This document shows, piece after piece, positions 51,363-60,765 of a stretch of 64,000 bases of DNA. Under the pieces are notes generated by a model. It ran no database searches, was not told where the DNA came from, and saw nothing but the letters and a program-made list of their open reading frames with translations. The translations under genes and the position numbers were made by a program. Position 1 is the stretch's first letter. Each line of letters begins with the position of its first letter. The stretch is from Runella sp. SP2 (GTDB taxonomy: Bacteria > Bacteroidota > Bacteroidia > Cytophagales > Spirosomataceae), in the NCBI RefSeq assembly GCF_003711225.1, contig NZ_CP031030.1, positions 5,518,001 through 5,582,000 of the forward strand, in the 5' to 3' direction.

Positions 51363-53402
51363 ATGAAGAAATGGTTGTTTTGTATTTGGTGGTTTTCACT
51401 GGCAGCACAAGCCCAGAAAGCAGATTCGTTGGTGGGAGTTTTGAAAAAAGCCCCCAGTGACACCAACAAAGTGAACACCCTTTTCGAACTCGGTAGGGCC
51501 TATTGGCGGGAAGGAAATGACTCTTTGGCGCGGCTGTACTGTGACCAATCCATTGCCTTGGCCCAGCAGCTCCATTACCCCCGAGGAGAAGCCAAAGCGC
51601 GTTTGCAGTTGGTACGAATCGAATTTGAATACCTCACTGACCTAAAGACCGCTTATGCGCATTTGGACATGGCGTTGAAAAATGCTCAATCTATTCCTGA
51701 CAAATCATTGGAAGGACAGGTTTATCTTCGTCGGGCGCAGCTGTACGAGTCATTTTTTGAGAAACAATCTCAAGTCAATCCTTTATTAAACAAAGCATTA
51801 CGCCTTTTTATAGAAGCCAACGACTTGGTTTGGCAAGGAACTGTGTATGCTGAAATGGCCACGCTACTTACCAACGAAGGAAAATACGCCGAAGCCGTTG
51901 ATTTGATGCTCAAAGCACGGCGTTTGCAAGAAAAAGCCAATGACATCAACGCACTGCGTTCTACGATACCCAATTTGGGCACTTTCTACGCTTCATTGGG
52001 TCGGTACAAAGACGCCCTCCAATGTTACAAAGACGCCGAAAAAATCGCCGACAAGCTCAACGATTTACGCCTTCGAGCGTATGTTATCGGGCAGCGCGCT
52101 GACATTTACGAAAAACAAAAACAATATCCCGAAGCGCTCAAGGCTTTCCAAGAAGCCGCCAAAATCCACGAAATGACCCGCTCTACCCAATGGCTCCCGC
52201 GCACGTACGGACGAATGGGTGGGGTCTATTTTCAGCTTAAAGATTACAAAAAGGCACTTTATTATACGACTATCGCCGACAGTGTGTATAAAAGCGAAAT
52301 TGACTCCAAAGAATCGTTGGAACACGTATGTCAAATCAATTTTGGCAACATTTTTTTAGCCCAAAAACAGTATGAGAAAGTGGTCAAATACGCGACTACG
52401 GGCATCGAATGGGCTTCTTCTTCCCAACCTCCGCTTCGGAGAGAATTGGCCGAATACCATCGTCAGTTGGCTGAGGCATATACCCGTTTGGGAAAACCTG
52501 CATTGGCATTAACTCATTTTAAACAATTTAAGGCGGAGTCGGACAGTCTCATCAACAACGAGGTATTGCAAAAAACCATGGTTTCGTCGATGACCTACGA
52601 TTTTGAGAAAAAACAACAAGTCAACAAACTCCGCATCCAAACCCTCGAAAACGAAAAACTGACCCAAACCCGAAACATCCTCCTTGGACTTTCGGCCATT
52701 GGGCTGCTGGGATTGGCTTTTGTGCTCTGGTATAACCGCCGTTTGAAGCTTAAAAACCAAGAACTCAGCCGTAAAAATCGCGAAATTGAGGAAGCCTTAT
52801 TCAAAGGTCAAAAAATAGAACGTAAACGCGTCGCTTCTGAGCTTCACGATAACCTAAACACCAAACTCGCCGCATTTCGCTGGCATTTGGAAGCCATGCA
52901 AACCGACGAATTAAACGGCTTTAATCAAAAAATCCACGACAAACTTCTCGAAATGGCCAACGATGTCTATGCCGATGTCAGGCTCATTTCCCACAATATG
53001 CTCCCCGCCGAGCTCGAAACTGAAGGCTTGGCTTCCGCGCTCCAAAAACTGGTGGAGAAATTGAACATCAACACCAAAACACTCTTTCACTTGGTCACAA
53101 CCAGCCCTTTTCCTCGCCTCCCGTCGTCGGTTGAACACCAATTGTACAATATTGCATTGGAACTAATCAACAACGTTATTAAACACGCCCAAGCAACCGA
53201 AGTTTGGCTCAGCCTCAGCCACAACGAAAACCAACTTTCGCTGACTGTAAGTGACGACGGTATTGGGATGCCCCAAGAAATCCATTCCGAGGGCATGGGT
53301 ATGCAAAACCTTAAAAACCGTGTCGCATCCTTGCAAGGCGAGCTGTCTATCGAAAGTGAGCCCAGCAAAGGCACAAAAGTATCCGTCAACATACAGCTTT
53401 AA
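51363..53402 (+). CDS. TPR-repeat sensor histidine kinase, copy 1
   Basis: 679 residues with signal peptide ending near LAAQAQKAD. Residues about 25-400 carry TPR repeats (GKYAEAVDLMLKARRLQEK, GRYKDALQCYKDAEKIA, KQYPEALKAFQEAAK). A transmembrane helix (about 439-458) precedes a coiled coil, a HisKA_3 helix with SELHDNLN (His about 494) and a HATPase with N-box ELINNVIKH and G-boxes DDGIGMP and GMGMQNL. It phosphorylates a LuxR-type regulator, most likely the one at 57285. First of three paralogues, 14 nt before the next. An operator lies upstream. Confidence 0.94.
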   Translation: MKKWLFCIWWFSLAAQAQKADSLVGVLKKAPSDTNKVNTLFELGRAYWREGNDSLARLYCDQSIALAQQLHYPRGEAKARLQLVRIEFEYLTDLKTAYAHLDMALKNAQSIPDKSLEGQVYLRRAQLYESFFEKQSQVNPLLNKALRLFIEANDLVWQGTVYAEMATLLTNEGKYAEAVDLMLKARRLQEKANDINALRSTIPNLGTFYASLGRYKDALQCYKDAEKIADKLNDLRLRAYVIGQRADIYEKQKQYPEALKAFQEAAKIHEMTRSTQWLPRTYGRMGGVYFQLKDYKKALYYTTIADSVYKSEIDSKESLEHVCQINFGNIFLAQKQYEKVVKYATTGIEWASSSQPPLRRELAEYHRQLAEAYTRLGKPALALTHFKQFKAESDSLINNEVLQKTMVSSMTYDFEKKQQVNKLRIQTLENEKLTQTRNILLGLSAIGLLGLAFVLWYNRRLKLKNQELSRKNREIEEALFKGQKIERKRVASELHDNLNTKLAAFRWHLEAMQTDELNGFNQKIHDKLLEMANDVYADVRLISHNMLPAELETEGLASALQKLVEKLNINTKTLFHLVTTSPFPRLPSSVEHQLYNIALELINNVIKHAQATEVWLSLSHNENQLSLTVSDDGIGMPQEIHSEGMGMQNLKNRVASLQGELSIESEPSKGTKVSVNIQL

Positions 53403-53416
53403 GCCAGTATCAACCC

Positions 53417-55453
53417 ATGAAACCACGACTCGTCCTGCTGTTTTTACTTCCCTTCCAGCTCTTTGCTCAAAATACAGACTCGCTTCTGCGGCTTGTTCGT
53501 ACGTTGCCTACGGGCGTTCACCGAGCCGAGGTATTAATAGATTTAGGAAAAAATCTGTGGATTGAAGGCAACGACTCATTGGCGCGCCAATACCTGAATG
53601 AAGCGGTGAAGCTTGGGCAAAAAAATAATTTTGGAAGGCAAGAAGCAGAAGCTAGGTTGCAATTGGTACGCATCGAACGCGACAACCTCGCCGATACTCC
53701 AACCGCGTATGCACACCTAGACGCTGTCGATATTCTCGCCAAAAAACTTAACGACAAGTACTTGGAAGCTTTTTCTTACATTCGACGGGCACACCTAAAT
53801 GAGCCCAATTTTGAAAAGCAAAAAGAGATTCCCGCCCTTCTTGCTAAAGCCCAGCGTATTGTATCAGAAATCCATAACGACGAACTTCAAAGCTATATCT
53901 ATGAGCGAGAAGCACTTCAGCTAATGAATCAAGCCAAAAATGCCGAGGCGATTGAGCGGATGTTTCAAGCCAAACGCCTGCAAGAAAAATACCCTGATTT
54001 GCGCATCCGTAGGTCTTCGGTGGGGAATTTAGGCGTTTTTTTTCTTTCGGTAAACAAATACGACGAAGCCTTGCGGGCATTTGAAGAAGCCGCTGTGATT
54101 GCCAAACAGCTTCGTGACCCACGCGCCGAAGCACACATTGCTAGTTATCAAGGCGAAATTTTGGAGAAAAAACACCGCTACGCCGAAGCGTTGGTGGCTA
54201 ACCAAAGGGCCGTAGCCATTTTAGAAATGACCAAAAGCAACGGGAAACTTCCTCGCGCCTACGCCCGCTTGGGAGGCGTGTACATTGCCCTAAAGGACTA
54301 CGACAAAGCCCTCAAATACAACCAAATGGCCGCCCAGCTGTATCATAAAACAATGGGGGGAGAAACCATGCAGCATCTTTCTCAGATTAATTTTGGAAAA
54401 ATTTACCTGATTCAGAAAAACTACCCCTTAGTTATTCAAAAAGCGGCATTGGGACTCAATTGGGCACTTCAAAACGACCCACCACTCTTGGAAGAGGCCG
54501 CCGAATACCACCGCCAATTGGCCGTTGCCTACGAAAAATTGGGCCAACCCCTAAAAGCGTTGGAACATTTTAGAGCGTACAAGACTGAGTCGGATAGTAT
54601 TCTCAACAACGAAGCGATTCAGAGAATTACCGCTTCGTCGATGACCTACGATTTTGAGAAAAAACAACAAGTCAACAAACTCCGAATCCAAACCCTTGAA
54701 AACGAAAAACTAACCCAAACCAGGAACATTCTCATTGGACTTTCGGCCATTGGGCTACTTGGGCTGGCTTTTGTACTTTGGTATAACCGTCGGTTGAAGC
54801 TAAAAAACCATGAACTCAGTCGTAAAAACCGCGAAATTGAGGAAGCCTTGTTCAAAGGTCAAAAAATAGAACGAAAACGCGTCGCTTCTGAGCTTCACGA
54901 CAACCTCAACACCAAACTCGCCGCCCTCCGTTGGCATTTGGAAGCCATGCAAACCGACGAATTAAACGGATTTAATCAAAAAATTCACAACAAGCTACTC
55001 GAAATGGCCAACGATGTCTATGCCGACGTTCGGCTTATTTCCCACAATATGCTTCCTACTGAGCTCGAAACCCAAGGGTTGCACGCAGCTTTGCAGAAGT
55101 TGATGTTGCAACTAAATGTTAATTCTAAAACGGTGTTTCATTTTGTTACCAGTGGCTCAAATGAACGTCAACCTTCTCCAATAGAACATCAACTCTACAA
55201 CATCGCCCTCGAACTTATCAACAATGTCCTCAAACACGCCCAAGCTTCTGAGGTTTGGGTAAGCCTGAGTCAGTCAGAACATCAACTTTCACTTACCGTG
55301 AGCGACAATGGCGTTGGTATCCCTGACGAAATCAAGTCCGAAGGAATGGGCATGAACAACTTACGCAATCGGATAGAAGCGCTTTCGGGCGAATTAACCA
55401 TCGAAAGCGCCTATACACAAGGCACTAAAGTCACCGTTGGAATACCGATATAG
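53417..55453 (+). CDS. TPR-repeat sensor histidine kinase, copy 2
   Basis: 678 residues with the same architecture as copy 1: signal peptide (QLFAQNTD), TPR repeats, one transmembrane helix, HisKA_3 with SELHDNLN, and HATPase with ELINNVLKH, DNGVGIP and GMGMNNL. From about residue 408 to 545 its protein and DNA are nearly identical to copy 1 (compare 52585-53000 with 54638-55045), while the TPR sensor half differs strongly. That pattern suggests recent duplication or gene conversion of the kinase half with sensor diversification. 17 nt before copy 3; cotranscribed. Confidence 0.94.
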   Translation: MKPRLVLLFLLPFQLFAQNTDSLLRLVRTLPTGVHRAEVLIDLGKNLWIEGNDSLARQYLNEAVKLGQKNNFGRQEAEARLQLVRIERDNLADTPTAYAHLDAVDILAKKLNDKYLEAFSYIRRAHLNEPNFEKQKEIPALLAKAQRIVSEIHNDELQSYIYEREALQLMNQAKNAEAIERMFQAKRLQEKYPDLRIRRSSVGNLGVFFLSVNKYDEALRAFEEAAVIAKQLRDPRAEAHIASYQGEILEKKHRYAEALVANQRAVAILEMTKSNGKLPRAYARLGGVYIALKDYDKALKYNQMAAQLYHKTMGGETMQHLSQINFGKIYLIQKNYPLVIQKAALGLNWALQNDPPLLEEAAEYHRQLAVAYEKLGQPLKALEHFRAYKTESDSILNNEAIQRITASSMTYDFEKKQQVNKLRIQTLENEKLTQTRNILIGLSAIGLLGLAFVLWYNRRLKLKNHELSRKNREIEEALFKGQKIERKRVASELHDNLNTKLAALRWHLEAMQTDELNGFNQKIHNKLLEMANDVYADVRLISHNMLPTELETQGLHAALQKLMLQLNVNSKTVFHFVTSGSNERQPSPIEHQLYNIALELINNVLKHAQASEVWVSLSQSEHQLSLTVSDNGVGIPDEIKSEGMGMNNLRNRIEALSGELTIESAYTQGTKVTVGIPI

Positions 55454-55470
55454 AACGAAACTGACCAACC

Positions 55471-57288
55471 ATGAAGAAAATTGTACTGAATTTCTTTTTG
55501 TTGTATGCACTCTCGACGCCTTTGATGGCCCAAAATCCGCTGCTGGATAGCCTCATTCAAAACATTGAAGGCTGGAGCAAAAAACCTCCTTCTATTGAGC
55601 GGGATACCAACCTCATTTTGAGCCTTAGCTTGCTTACCGAACGGTCTATTAATCTCGGGGATGCCCGCAAAGTATTTTTTCTGGATTCACTGTCTCGCTT
55701 TACTCAAAAGGTCAACTGGCTCAAAGGATTGGGGTTGTACCAACGGGCTTTGGGTAAAAAAAACGACGTGCAGGGCAATTATACCGATGCTTTTAATTAC
55801 TACGAAAAAGCGATTCAACTGTTAAAAAAAGCAGGTGGTGACCCTTACGAGTTAGGGTATGCTTACGTGTTGGCAGGTTTTGTTCTAAATAATAATGGGC
55901 TGACCAACAAATGCTTAGAGTATCTTAACGCAGCACTCCCCTACGCCAAAGCCACCAAAAACAAAAACAATTTATGCTGGATTTATGATTTTTTGGGAGA
56001 CTACAATTATTATGACTCGTTCGGCGTACGCAATTACCAAAAAGCCCTATTTTACTATCAAGAGGTCGAAAAAAACATTCCGTTTACGACCAGCCCAACG
56101 CTCAAAGCTGATAACCCGCATTGTTTGGCCAATGTATATATGAAACTCGGAAATGAATCTCTGGCCAATCAGTACCGCGATAAAGCACTGACCATCGCAA
56201 AGCATTACAACAACCGAGTCGTGATTTTTGCTACTTATGCCGACCTAGCCGATATTTACCAACAACGAAAAGACTATTCTAAAGCCATTGAATACCGCCT
56301 TGCTAGTCTTGATTACGCTCGAAAATCGGGCTGGAAAGAGATGGAATCGCGAGCCGAAAATTATATTTATACTACTTATAAGCTTGCGGGTGACTATCAA
56401 AACGCGTTGAAGTATTTTGAAGCCCACAAAGCGCATGAAGATAGTCTGGGACGGTTTTCGGTTCAAAAAGCCTACGACGAGCTACAGGCCAAATACAAAA
56501 CGGAGCAACAACAACTTCGTATTACCGAACTTGAAAACGAACACCTTACCCGCACGCGCAACATCCTCATTACCTCTTTGTTGTTGGGTATCGGGCTGGT
56601 GCTCTACATCATTTGGAGCAACCAAAAACTACGTTCTAAAAATGACGAATTACAACGCAAAAACAAAGAAATCGAAGAAGCCTTGTTTAAAGGACAAACC
56701 ATTGAGAGAAAGCGCGTAGCGTCAGAATTACACGACAATCTAAACACCAAAATCGCCGCGCTTCGTTGGCGGTTGGAAGCCCTTGATACCTCTCGCTATC
56801 CTCAAGCAGATCAAAAAATTCACGAGAGTTTGGTGCAAATGTTGGAAGATGTCTATGCGGATATTCGCTTAATTTCCCACAATTTACTTCCTCCTGAGCT
56901 AGAAACCCAAGGACTTATAGTGGCGCTGCACACCCTCACCGAAAAGCTCAATCTTAACACCAAAACGCATTTTCGGTTGGTTTCGGCCGACATTAACGAA
57001 CGCTTTGACCCAAAAAAAGCGTACCAGTTGTACAGCATTACACTGGAATTAGTGAACAACGTGCTCAAACACGCCCAGGCCCAAAATGTTTGGATGAGTG
57101 TTTCAAAAAACGAGCAGTATATCATCCTGACCGTCAGCGACGACGGCGTGGGATTTCAAACAAAAAATCAAACCGATGGCGTGGGATTGCGCAACATCAG
57201 CGCCCGCGTTGAGGCATTGGAAGGGAATTGGGAAGTCGAAACAAAACCCCATGTAGGCACAAAAGTAACGATTGAAATTCCTTTCTAA
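55471..57288 (+). CDS. TPR-repeat sensor histidine kinase, copy 3
   Basis: 605 residues, shorter and more divergent than copies 1 and 2. Signal peptide ends near LMAQNPLLD. TPR helices (about 80-345) are followed by a transmembrane helix (about 367-385), HisKA_3 with SELHDNLNTKIAAL and HATPase motifs ELVNNVLKH, SDDGVGF and DGVGLRNI. It belongs to the same HisKA_3/LuxR-RR class. Its stop overlaps the convergent response-regulator stop by 4 nt. The missing ~75 residues are N-terminal TPR units. Confidence 0.93.
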   Translation: MKKIVLNFFLLYALSTPLMAQNPLLDSLIQNIEGWSKKPPSIERDTNLILSLSLLTERSINLGDARKVFFLDSLSRFTQKVNWLKGLGLYQRALGKKNDVQGNYTDAFNYYEKAIQLLKKAGGDPYELGYAYVLAGFVLNNNGLTNKCLEYLNAALPYAKATKNKNNLCWIYDFLGDYNYYDSFGVRNYQKALFYYQEVEKNIPFTTSPTLKADNPHCLANVYMKLGNESLANQYRDKALTIAKHYNNRVVIFATYADLADIYQQRKDYSKAIEYRLASLDYARKSGWKEMESRAENYIYTTYKLAGDYQNALKYFEAHKAHEDSLGRFSVQKAYDELQAKYKTEQQQLRITELENEHLTRTRNILITSLLLGIGLVLYIIWSNQKLRSKNDELQRKNKEIEEALFKGQTIERKRVASELHDNLNTKIAALRWRLEALDTSRYPQADQKIHESLVQMLEDVYADIRLISHNLLPPELETQGLIVALHTLTEKLNLNTKTHFRLVSADINERFDPKKAYQLYSITLELVNNVLKHAQAQNVWMSVSKNEQYIILTVSDDGVGFQTKNQTDGVGLRNISARVEALEGNWEVETKPHVGTKVTIEIPF

Positions 57289-57932
57289 ACCAATTTATGC
57301 TTCACGGCGTACTTGATAATCCCGATGGCATTTTTTACGCCTAATTTACGTAGAATATTATGACGGTGCGTTTCGACCGTTCCGACACTGATAAAAAGGC
57401 GTTCGGCGATTTCGGAAGTCGAAAGTTCTTGGGCTATTAGTCGAATAATTTCTAGTTCGCGCGAGGTAACGGCAATGGGCTGCCCTGGCAGTTCATCGGT
57501 AGGGGTCGCTGTCAATGCCGACGGGCTTAGGAGTTCTTTCATCACCGCTTCGCTAAAGTATTTTTCACCACTTGCCACTGTTGTTAGGGCACGTTCTAGC
57601 TCGGCGCGATTGGCTTTTTTCATGACATAACCCGCAATTCCCGCCTGAAAAGCTTTCCGAATCGTATCGGCATCTTCCGAAACAGTTAGCATCAAGATTT
57701 TAAGTTGGGAAAATTTACTCCGAACCTGCAACGTCAAGTCCACTCCCGTCAGATACGGCATACTTAAATCCGTCACCAGCACATCGGCTTCGTTAGTTTC
57801 CAAAAAACCAAGTACTTTTCGGCTATCGTTTAAAGTACCTACAACTTCCATGTTAGGAATCGTAGAAATGAGCAGCGAAAGGCTATCGAGCACGATTTGA
57901 TGATCGTCGGTAATAACAACACGAATTGGCAT
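57285..57932 (-). CDS. NarL/LuxR-family response regulator
   Basis: 215 residues. The receiver domain has acidic pair ITDDHQ and phosphoacceptor Asp 55 (LVTDLSMP), with Lys in YVMKKANRAEL. The C-terminal domain is a LuxR helix-turn-helix (TSRELEIIRLIAQELSTSEI, then ISVGTVETHRHNILRKLGV). It is the probable partner of the three adjacent HisKA_3 kinases, converging on copy 3 with a 4-nt overlap. It is also the best candidate to bind the AGGAAAACCT sites at 47.9 and 51.3 kb. No such site was seen at its own promoter. Confidence 0.95.
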   Translation of the reverse strand: MPIRVVITDDHQIVLDSLSLLISTIPNMEVVGTLNDSRKVLGFLETNEADVLVTDLSMPYLTGVDLTLQVRSKFSQLKILMLTVSEDADTIRKAFQAGIAGYVMKKANRAELERALTTVASGEKYFSEAVMKELLSPSALTATPTDELPGQPIAVTSRELEIIRLIAQELSTSEIAERLFISVGTVETHRHNILRKLGVKNAIGIIKYAVKHKLV

Positions 57933-58011
57933 TTTTACGGGAGATTAGGGCTATTCAAAAGTAAAAGAAGATTCTTGAAAAATCAAAACCTGATTTCAAA
58001 TCCCCTCATTC

Positions 58012-58042
58012 TTTGTCCTGACGCTTTAAAACCCTAATTTTG
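58012..58042 (+). promoter_or_regulatory. asnS promoter
   Basis: TTTG (58012-58015), 19 nt, TAATTTTG (58035-58042), exact Bacteroidota consensus; transcription start expected near 58049. Confidence 0.8.
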
Positions 58043-58095
58043 TAGCCCTTTCGTGGTTATAGTTTATAACATTCACCATTTACCAATTACAAAAA

Positions 58096-59547
58096 GTGGG
58101 TCCGATACAGATTAAACAGATTCTTTCCGAGGCCAGTGTAGGCAGCGAAGTGGTCGTCAAAGGTTGGGTACGTACCAAGCGTGAAAGTAAAAATGCCATT
58201 TTTATTGCAATTAATGATGGCTCGACCATCCATAATATACAGGCAGTAGCAGAACCTGGTCAAATCGCCGAAGATACCCTCAAGCTTATCACCACAGGCG
58301 CTTGCCTCAAAGTGACGGGCGAGCTCGTGGCGTCGCAAGGTTCGGGACAAGCCGTTGAGGTAAAGCTTTCAGATGTACACGTGTACGGTACAGCCGACCC
58401 TGACGAATACCCGCTTCAGCCTAAAAAGCACTCGTTGGAGTTTTTGCGGGAAATCGCTCACTTGCGCCCGCGTACCAATACCTTTAGCGCTATTTTGCGT
58501 CTTCGCCACGCGTTGGCGTTTGCCGTTCATAAATATTATAACGACAACGGTTTCTTTTACCTTCATACGCCTATCATCACGGCATCCGACGCCGAAGGGG
58601 CAGGTGAAATGTTTCGCGTGACTACGTTAAATTTGGACAAACTTCCTCGCACCGAAGAAGGAAAAATCGACTTCAAAGAAGATTTCTTTGGGCGCGAAAC
58701 CAACCTCACCGTATCGGGGCAGTTGGAAGGCGAGCTTGGCGCCATGGCTTTGTCGAAGATTTATACATTCGGCCCTACGTTCCGTGCCGAAAACTCAAAC
58801 ACCACTCGCCACTTGGCCGAGTTTTGGATGATTGAGCCAGAAATGGCCTTTTTTGAGTTGGAAGACAACATGAACTTGGCTGAGGATTTTGTAAAATACG
58901 TGATTCGCTATGCGTTGGAAAACTGCGCTGACGACCTCAATTTCCTCCAAAAACGCCTCGAAGAAGAAGAAAAACAAAAGCCTCAAAACGAGCGTTCGAT
59001 GCCGTTGTTGGAGAAACTACGCTTTGTGGTTGACAACAATTTTGAACGCGTCACTTATACCGAAGCCATCGACATTTTGTTGAAATCAAAACCTCACAAA
59101 GAGAAAAAGTTTCAGTACAATGTAGAATGGGGCATCGATTTGCAATCGGAGCATGAGCGTTTCTTGGTAGAAAAACACTTCAAAAAACCCGTGATTTTAA
59201 TTAACTATCCACGGGCTATCAAGGCGTTTTACATGAAGCAAAACGAACCAAACCCTGCTGAACCAGGGCCAACCGTACGCGCGATGGACGTATTGTTCCC
59301 AGGCATTGGCGAAATCATCGGTGGCTCGCAGCGGGAAGAAGATCACGACAAGTTGGTAGCTCGGATGCACGAAGTAGGTATCGAACCAGAAGCTATTTGG
59401 TGGTACCTCGAAACCCGCAAGTTTGGAACGGCTCCGCACGCAGGTTTTGGACTCGGCTTTGAGCGCTTAATTCTTTTCGTATCGGGCATGGGTAACATTC
59501 GCGACGTGATTCCGTTCCCACGTGCACCAAAATCGGCTGAATTTTAA
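58096..59547 (+). CDS. asnS: Asparaginyl-tRNA synthetase
   Basis: 483 residues starting at GTG 58096 ([10 protein letters not shown]), chosen because the start aligns with the family N-terminus and no ATG is nearby. An OB-fold anticodon-binding domain ([19 protein letters not shown]) precedes the class II catalytic core: motif 2 [24 protein letters not shown] and motif 3 GFGLGFERL. It charges tRNA-Asn with asparagine in the cytosol. A consensus promoter lies upstream. Downstream an AT-rich cassette begins after a palindrome. Confidence 0.96.
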   Translation: MGPIQIKQILSEASVGSEVVVKGWVRTKRESKNAIFIAINDGSTIHNIQAVAEPGQIAEDTLKLITTGACLKVTGELVASQGSGQAVEVKLSDVHVYGTADPDEYPLQPKKHSLEFLREIAHLRPRTNTFSAILRLRHALAFAVHKYYNDNGFFYLHTPIITASDAEGAGEMFRVTTLNLDKLPRTEEGKIDFKEDFFGRETNLTVSGQLEGELGAMALSKIYTFGPTFRAENSNTTRHLAEFWMIEPEMAFFELEDNMNLAEDFVKYVIRYALENCADDLNFLQKRLEEEEKQKPQNERSMPLLEKLRFVVDNNFERVTYTEAIDILLKSKPHKEKKFQYNVEWGIDLQSEHERFLVEKHFKKPVILINYPRAIKAFYMKQNEPNPAEPGPTVRAMDVLFPGIGEIIGGSQREEDHDKLVARMHEVGIEPEAIWWYLETRKFGTAPHAGFGLGFERLILFVSGMGNIRDVIPFPRAPKSAEF

Positions 59548-59615
59548 GCCTGTTTTGTCATTCCGTAAGAATCTATTTATTAGACCAGTATCAACTGTGT
59601 TTAAATCCTTTTTTG

Positions 59616-59650
59616 TAGCTTTGACAACTCTAACAGGGTTGTCAAAGCTA
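59616..59650 (+). promoter_or_regulatory. Palindrome over the -7 box of the AAA/nuclease-like operon
   Basis: TAGCTTTGACAAC (59616-59628) and its perfect inverse GTTGTCAAAGCTA (59638-59650), 9-nt loop. TAGCTTTG matches the TAnnTTTG box, with ATG 21 nt after the palindrome. It looks like an operator for autoregulation; the lack of a T-run argues against a terminator. Confidence 0.6.
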
Positions 59651-59670
59651 TTTATAGACCTTTCTAATAC

Positions 59671-60765
59671 ATGAAAATAGAACTCAAAAACTTCGGCCCT
59701 ATTGACCATTTCGAGTTTGATTTGGATAAAGACCTGCACGTGATTTACGGAGAAAACAACCTCGGCAAATCATATGCTATGAGTGCTGTTTATTTGATTT
59801 TGAAGAATCTATTATTTGTATCAGATAAAAATTTCAACGTACAATTAAAAGACCTGATTCATCAATCAGTTGCCATATCTTTTCCTACTCAACTAACTAA
59901 TAATGGGACTGGAAAAGGTGTTGAAATTCTATTAACTTCATCAAAAGGCACTAGCTATCAAATTCAACTGAACGATTCTGAATCTCCTACCCTTACTTTG
60001 AGTGAGTTCATGGATGTAAAAGATTTATATTTTCTAAAAAAATACTCTCTTCATTACTTACCCGCTTCTCGTTCTGGGCTTTATAACGGCATAAATTCTC
60101 TTTCACCCATTATTGCTCAGTTATCCCAATTACGAAATTCCATTAAAGAAACTATTAGCATACCCACGTATTCGGAACCTATTTCTGATTACTTCTTACT
60201 ACTAACATCTATTAATCAATTACCTAAAAACGAATCAATTACATCCATCGTAGAGAAAAAAATCCTGAAAGGAGAAGTTATTTTTGATAAGACACAAAAA
60301 AAGCTTTTATTCAAACAAGAGGGATTAACTTTTGACTTAGAACTCTCACAAACCTCTTCAATGGTAGCCGAAATAGCTCCTTTCGTTGCATTTATTAAAT
60401 ATATTGTCACCGATAAAAGTATCCTCTTCATTGAAGAGCCCGAAGCCCACTTACACCCTAAAATTCAGGTTGAAATGATGAAAGTGTTTGTCGAGTTGGT
60501 CAACGCTGGAGTCAAAGTAGTAATGACTACCCACAGCGATTACATGAAGGACACGTTGAGCAACTTGTTATTAGCAGGAGAAGTTTCACCCGATAAAGTC
60601 GCAAGTTATCACTTTGTGATGGGGGAAAATGGAAGCTACGACGCAGGCGATATGAAAGCAACTGAGGAAGGTATTGAAGACCACAATTTTACCAGCGTGT
60701 CGGTAGCGTTGTACGAAGAACGCATGAAACTATTAGAGAAACGCTACGCAGGCAGCCATGATTAG
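59671..60765 (+). CDS. AAA-family ATPase (AAA_15/OLD-like), candidate defence component
   Basis: 364 residues. It opens with LKNFGPIDHFEFDLDKDLHVIYG, typical of SMC/RecF-like ABC ATPases. Walker A is GENNLGKS (27-34), and the Walker B and D-loop region is LFIEEPEAHLHP (about 251) followed by MTTHSDYM. It is shorter than OLD nucleases and has no TOPRIM domain. Its stop overlaps the next gene by 8 nt, so the two are coupled. Together they resemble ATPase-effector pairs of phage defence (Septu, PARIS, Rlo), which is inference. The DNA is more AT-rich than flanking genes, suggesting transfer. Confidence 0.85.
   Translation: MKIELKNFGPIDHFEFDLDKDLHVIYGENNLGKSYAMSAVYLILKNLLFVSDKNFNVQLKDLIHQSVAISFPTQLTNNGTGKGVEILLTSSKGTSYQIQLNDSESPTLTLSEFMDVKDLYFLKKYSLHYLPASRSGLYNGINSLSPIIAQLSQLRNSIKETISIPTYSEPISDYFLLLTSINQLPKNESITSIVEKKILKGEVIFDKTQKKLLFKQEGLTFDLELSQTSSMVAEIAPFVAFIKYIVTDKSILFIEEPEAHLHPKIQVEMMKVFVELVNAGVKVVMTTHSDYMKDTLSNLLLAGEVSPDKVASYHFVMGENGSYDAGDMKATEEGIEDHNFTSVSVALYEERMKLLEKRYAGSHD

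Noticed and set aside
52490-52503. Another AGGAAAACCT-like operator inside the first TPR kinase gene
   Set aside because: GGGAAAACCTG lies within coding sequence, is single and lacks the flanking half-sites and spacing.
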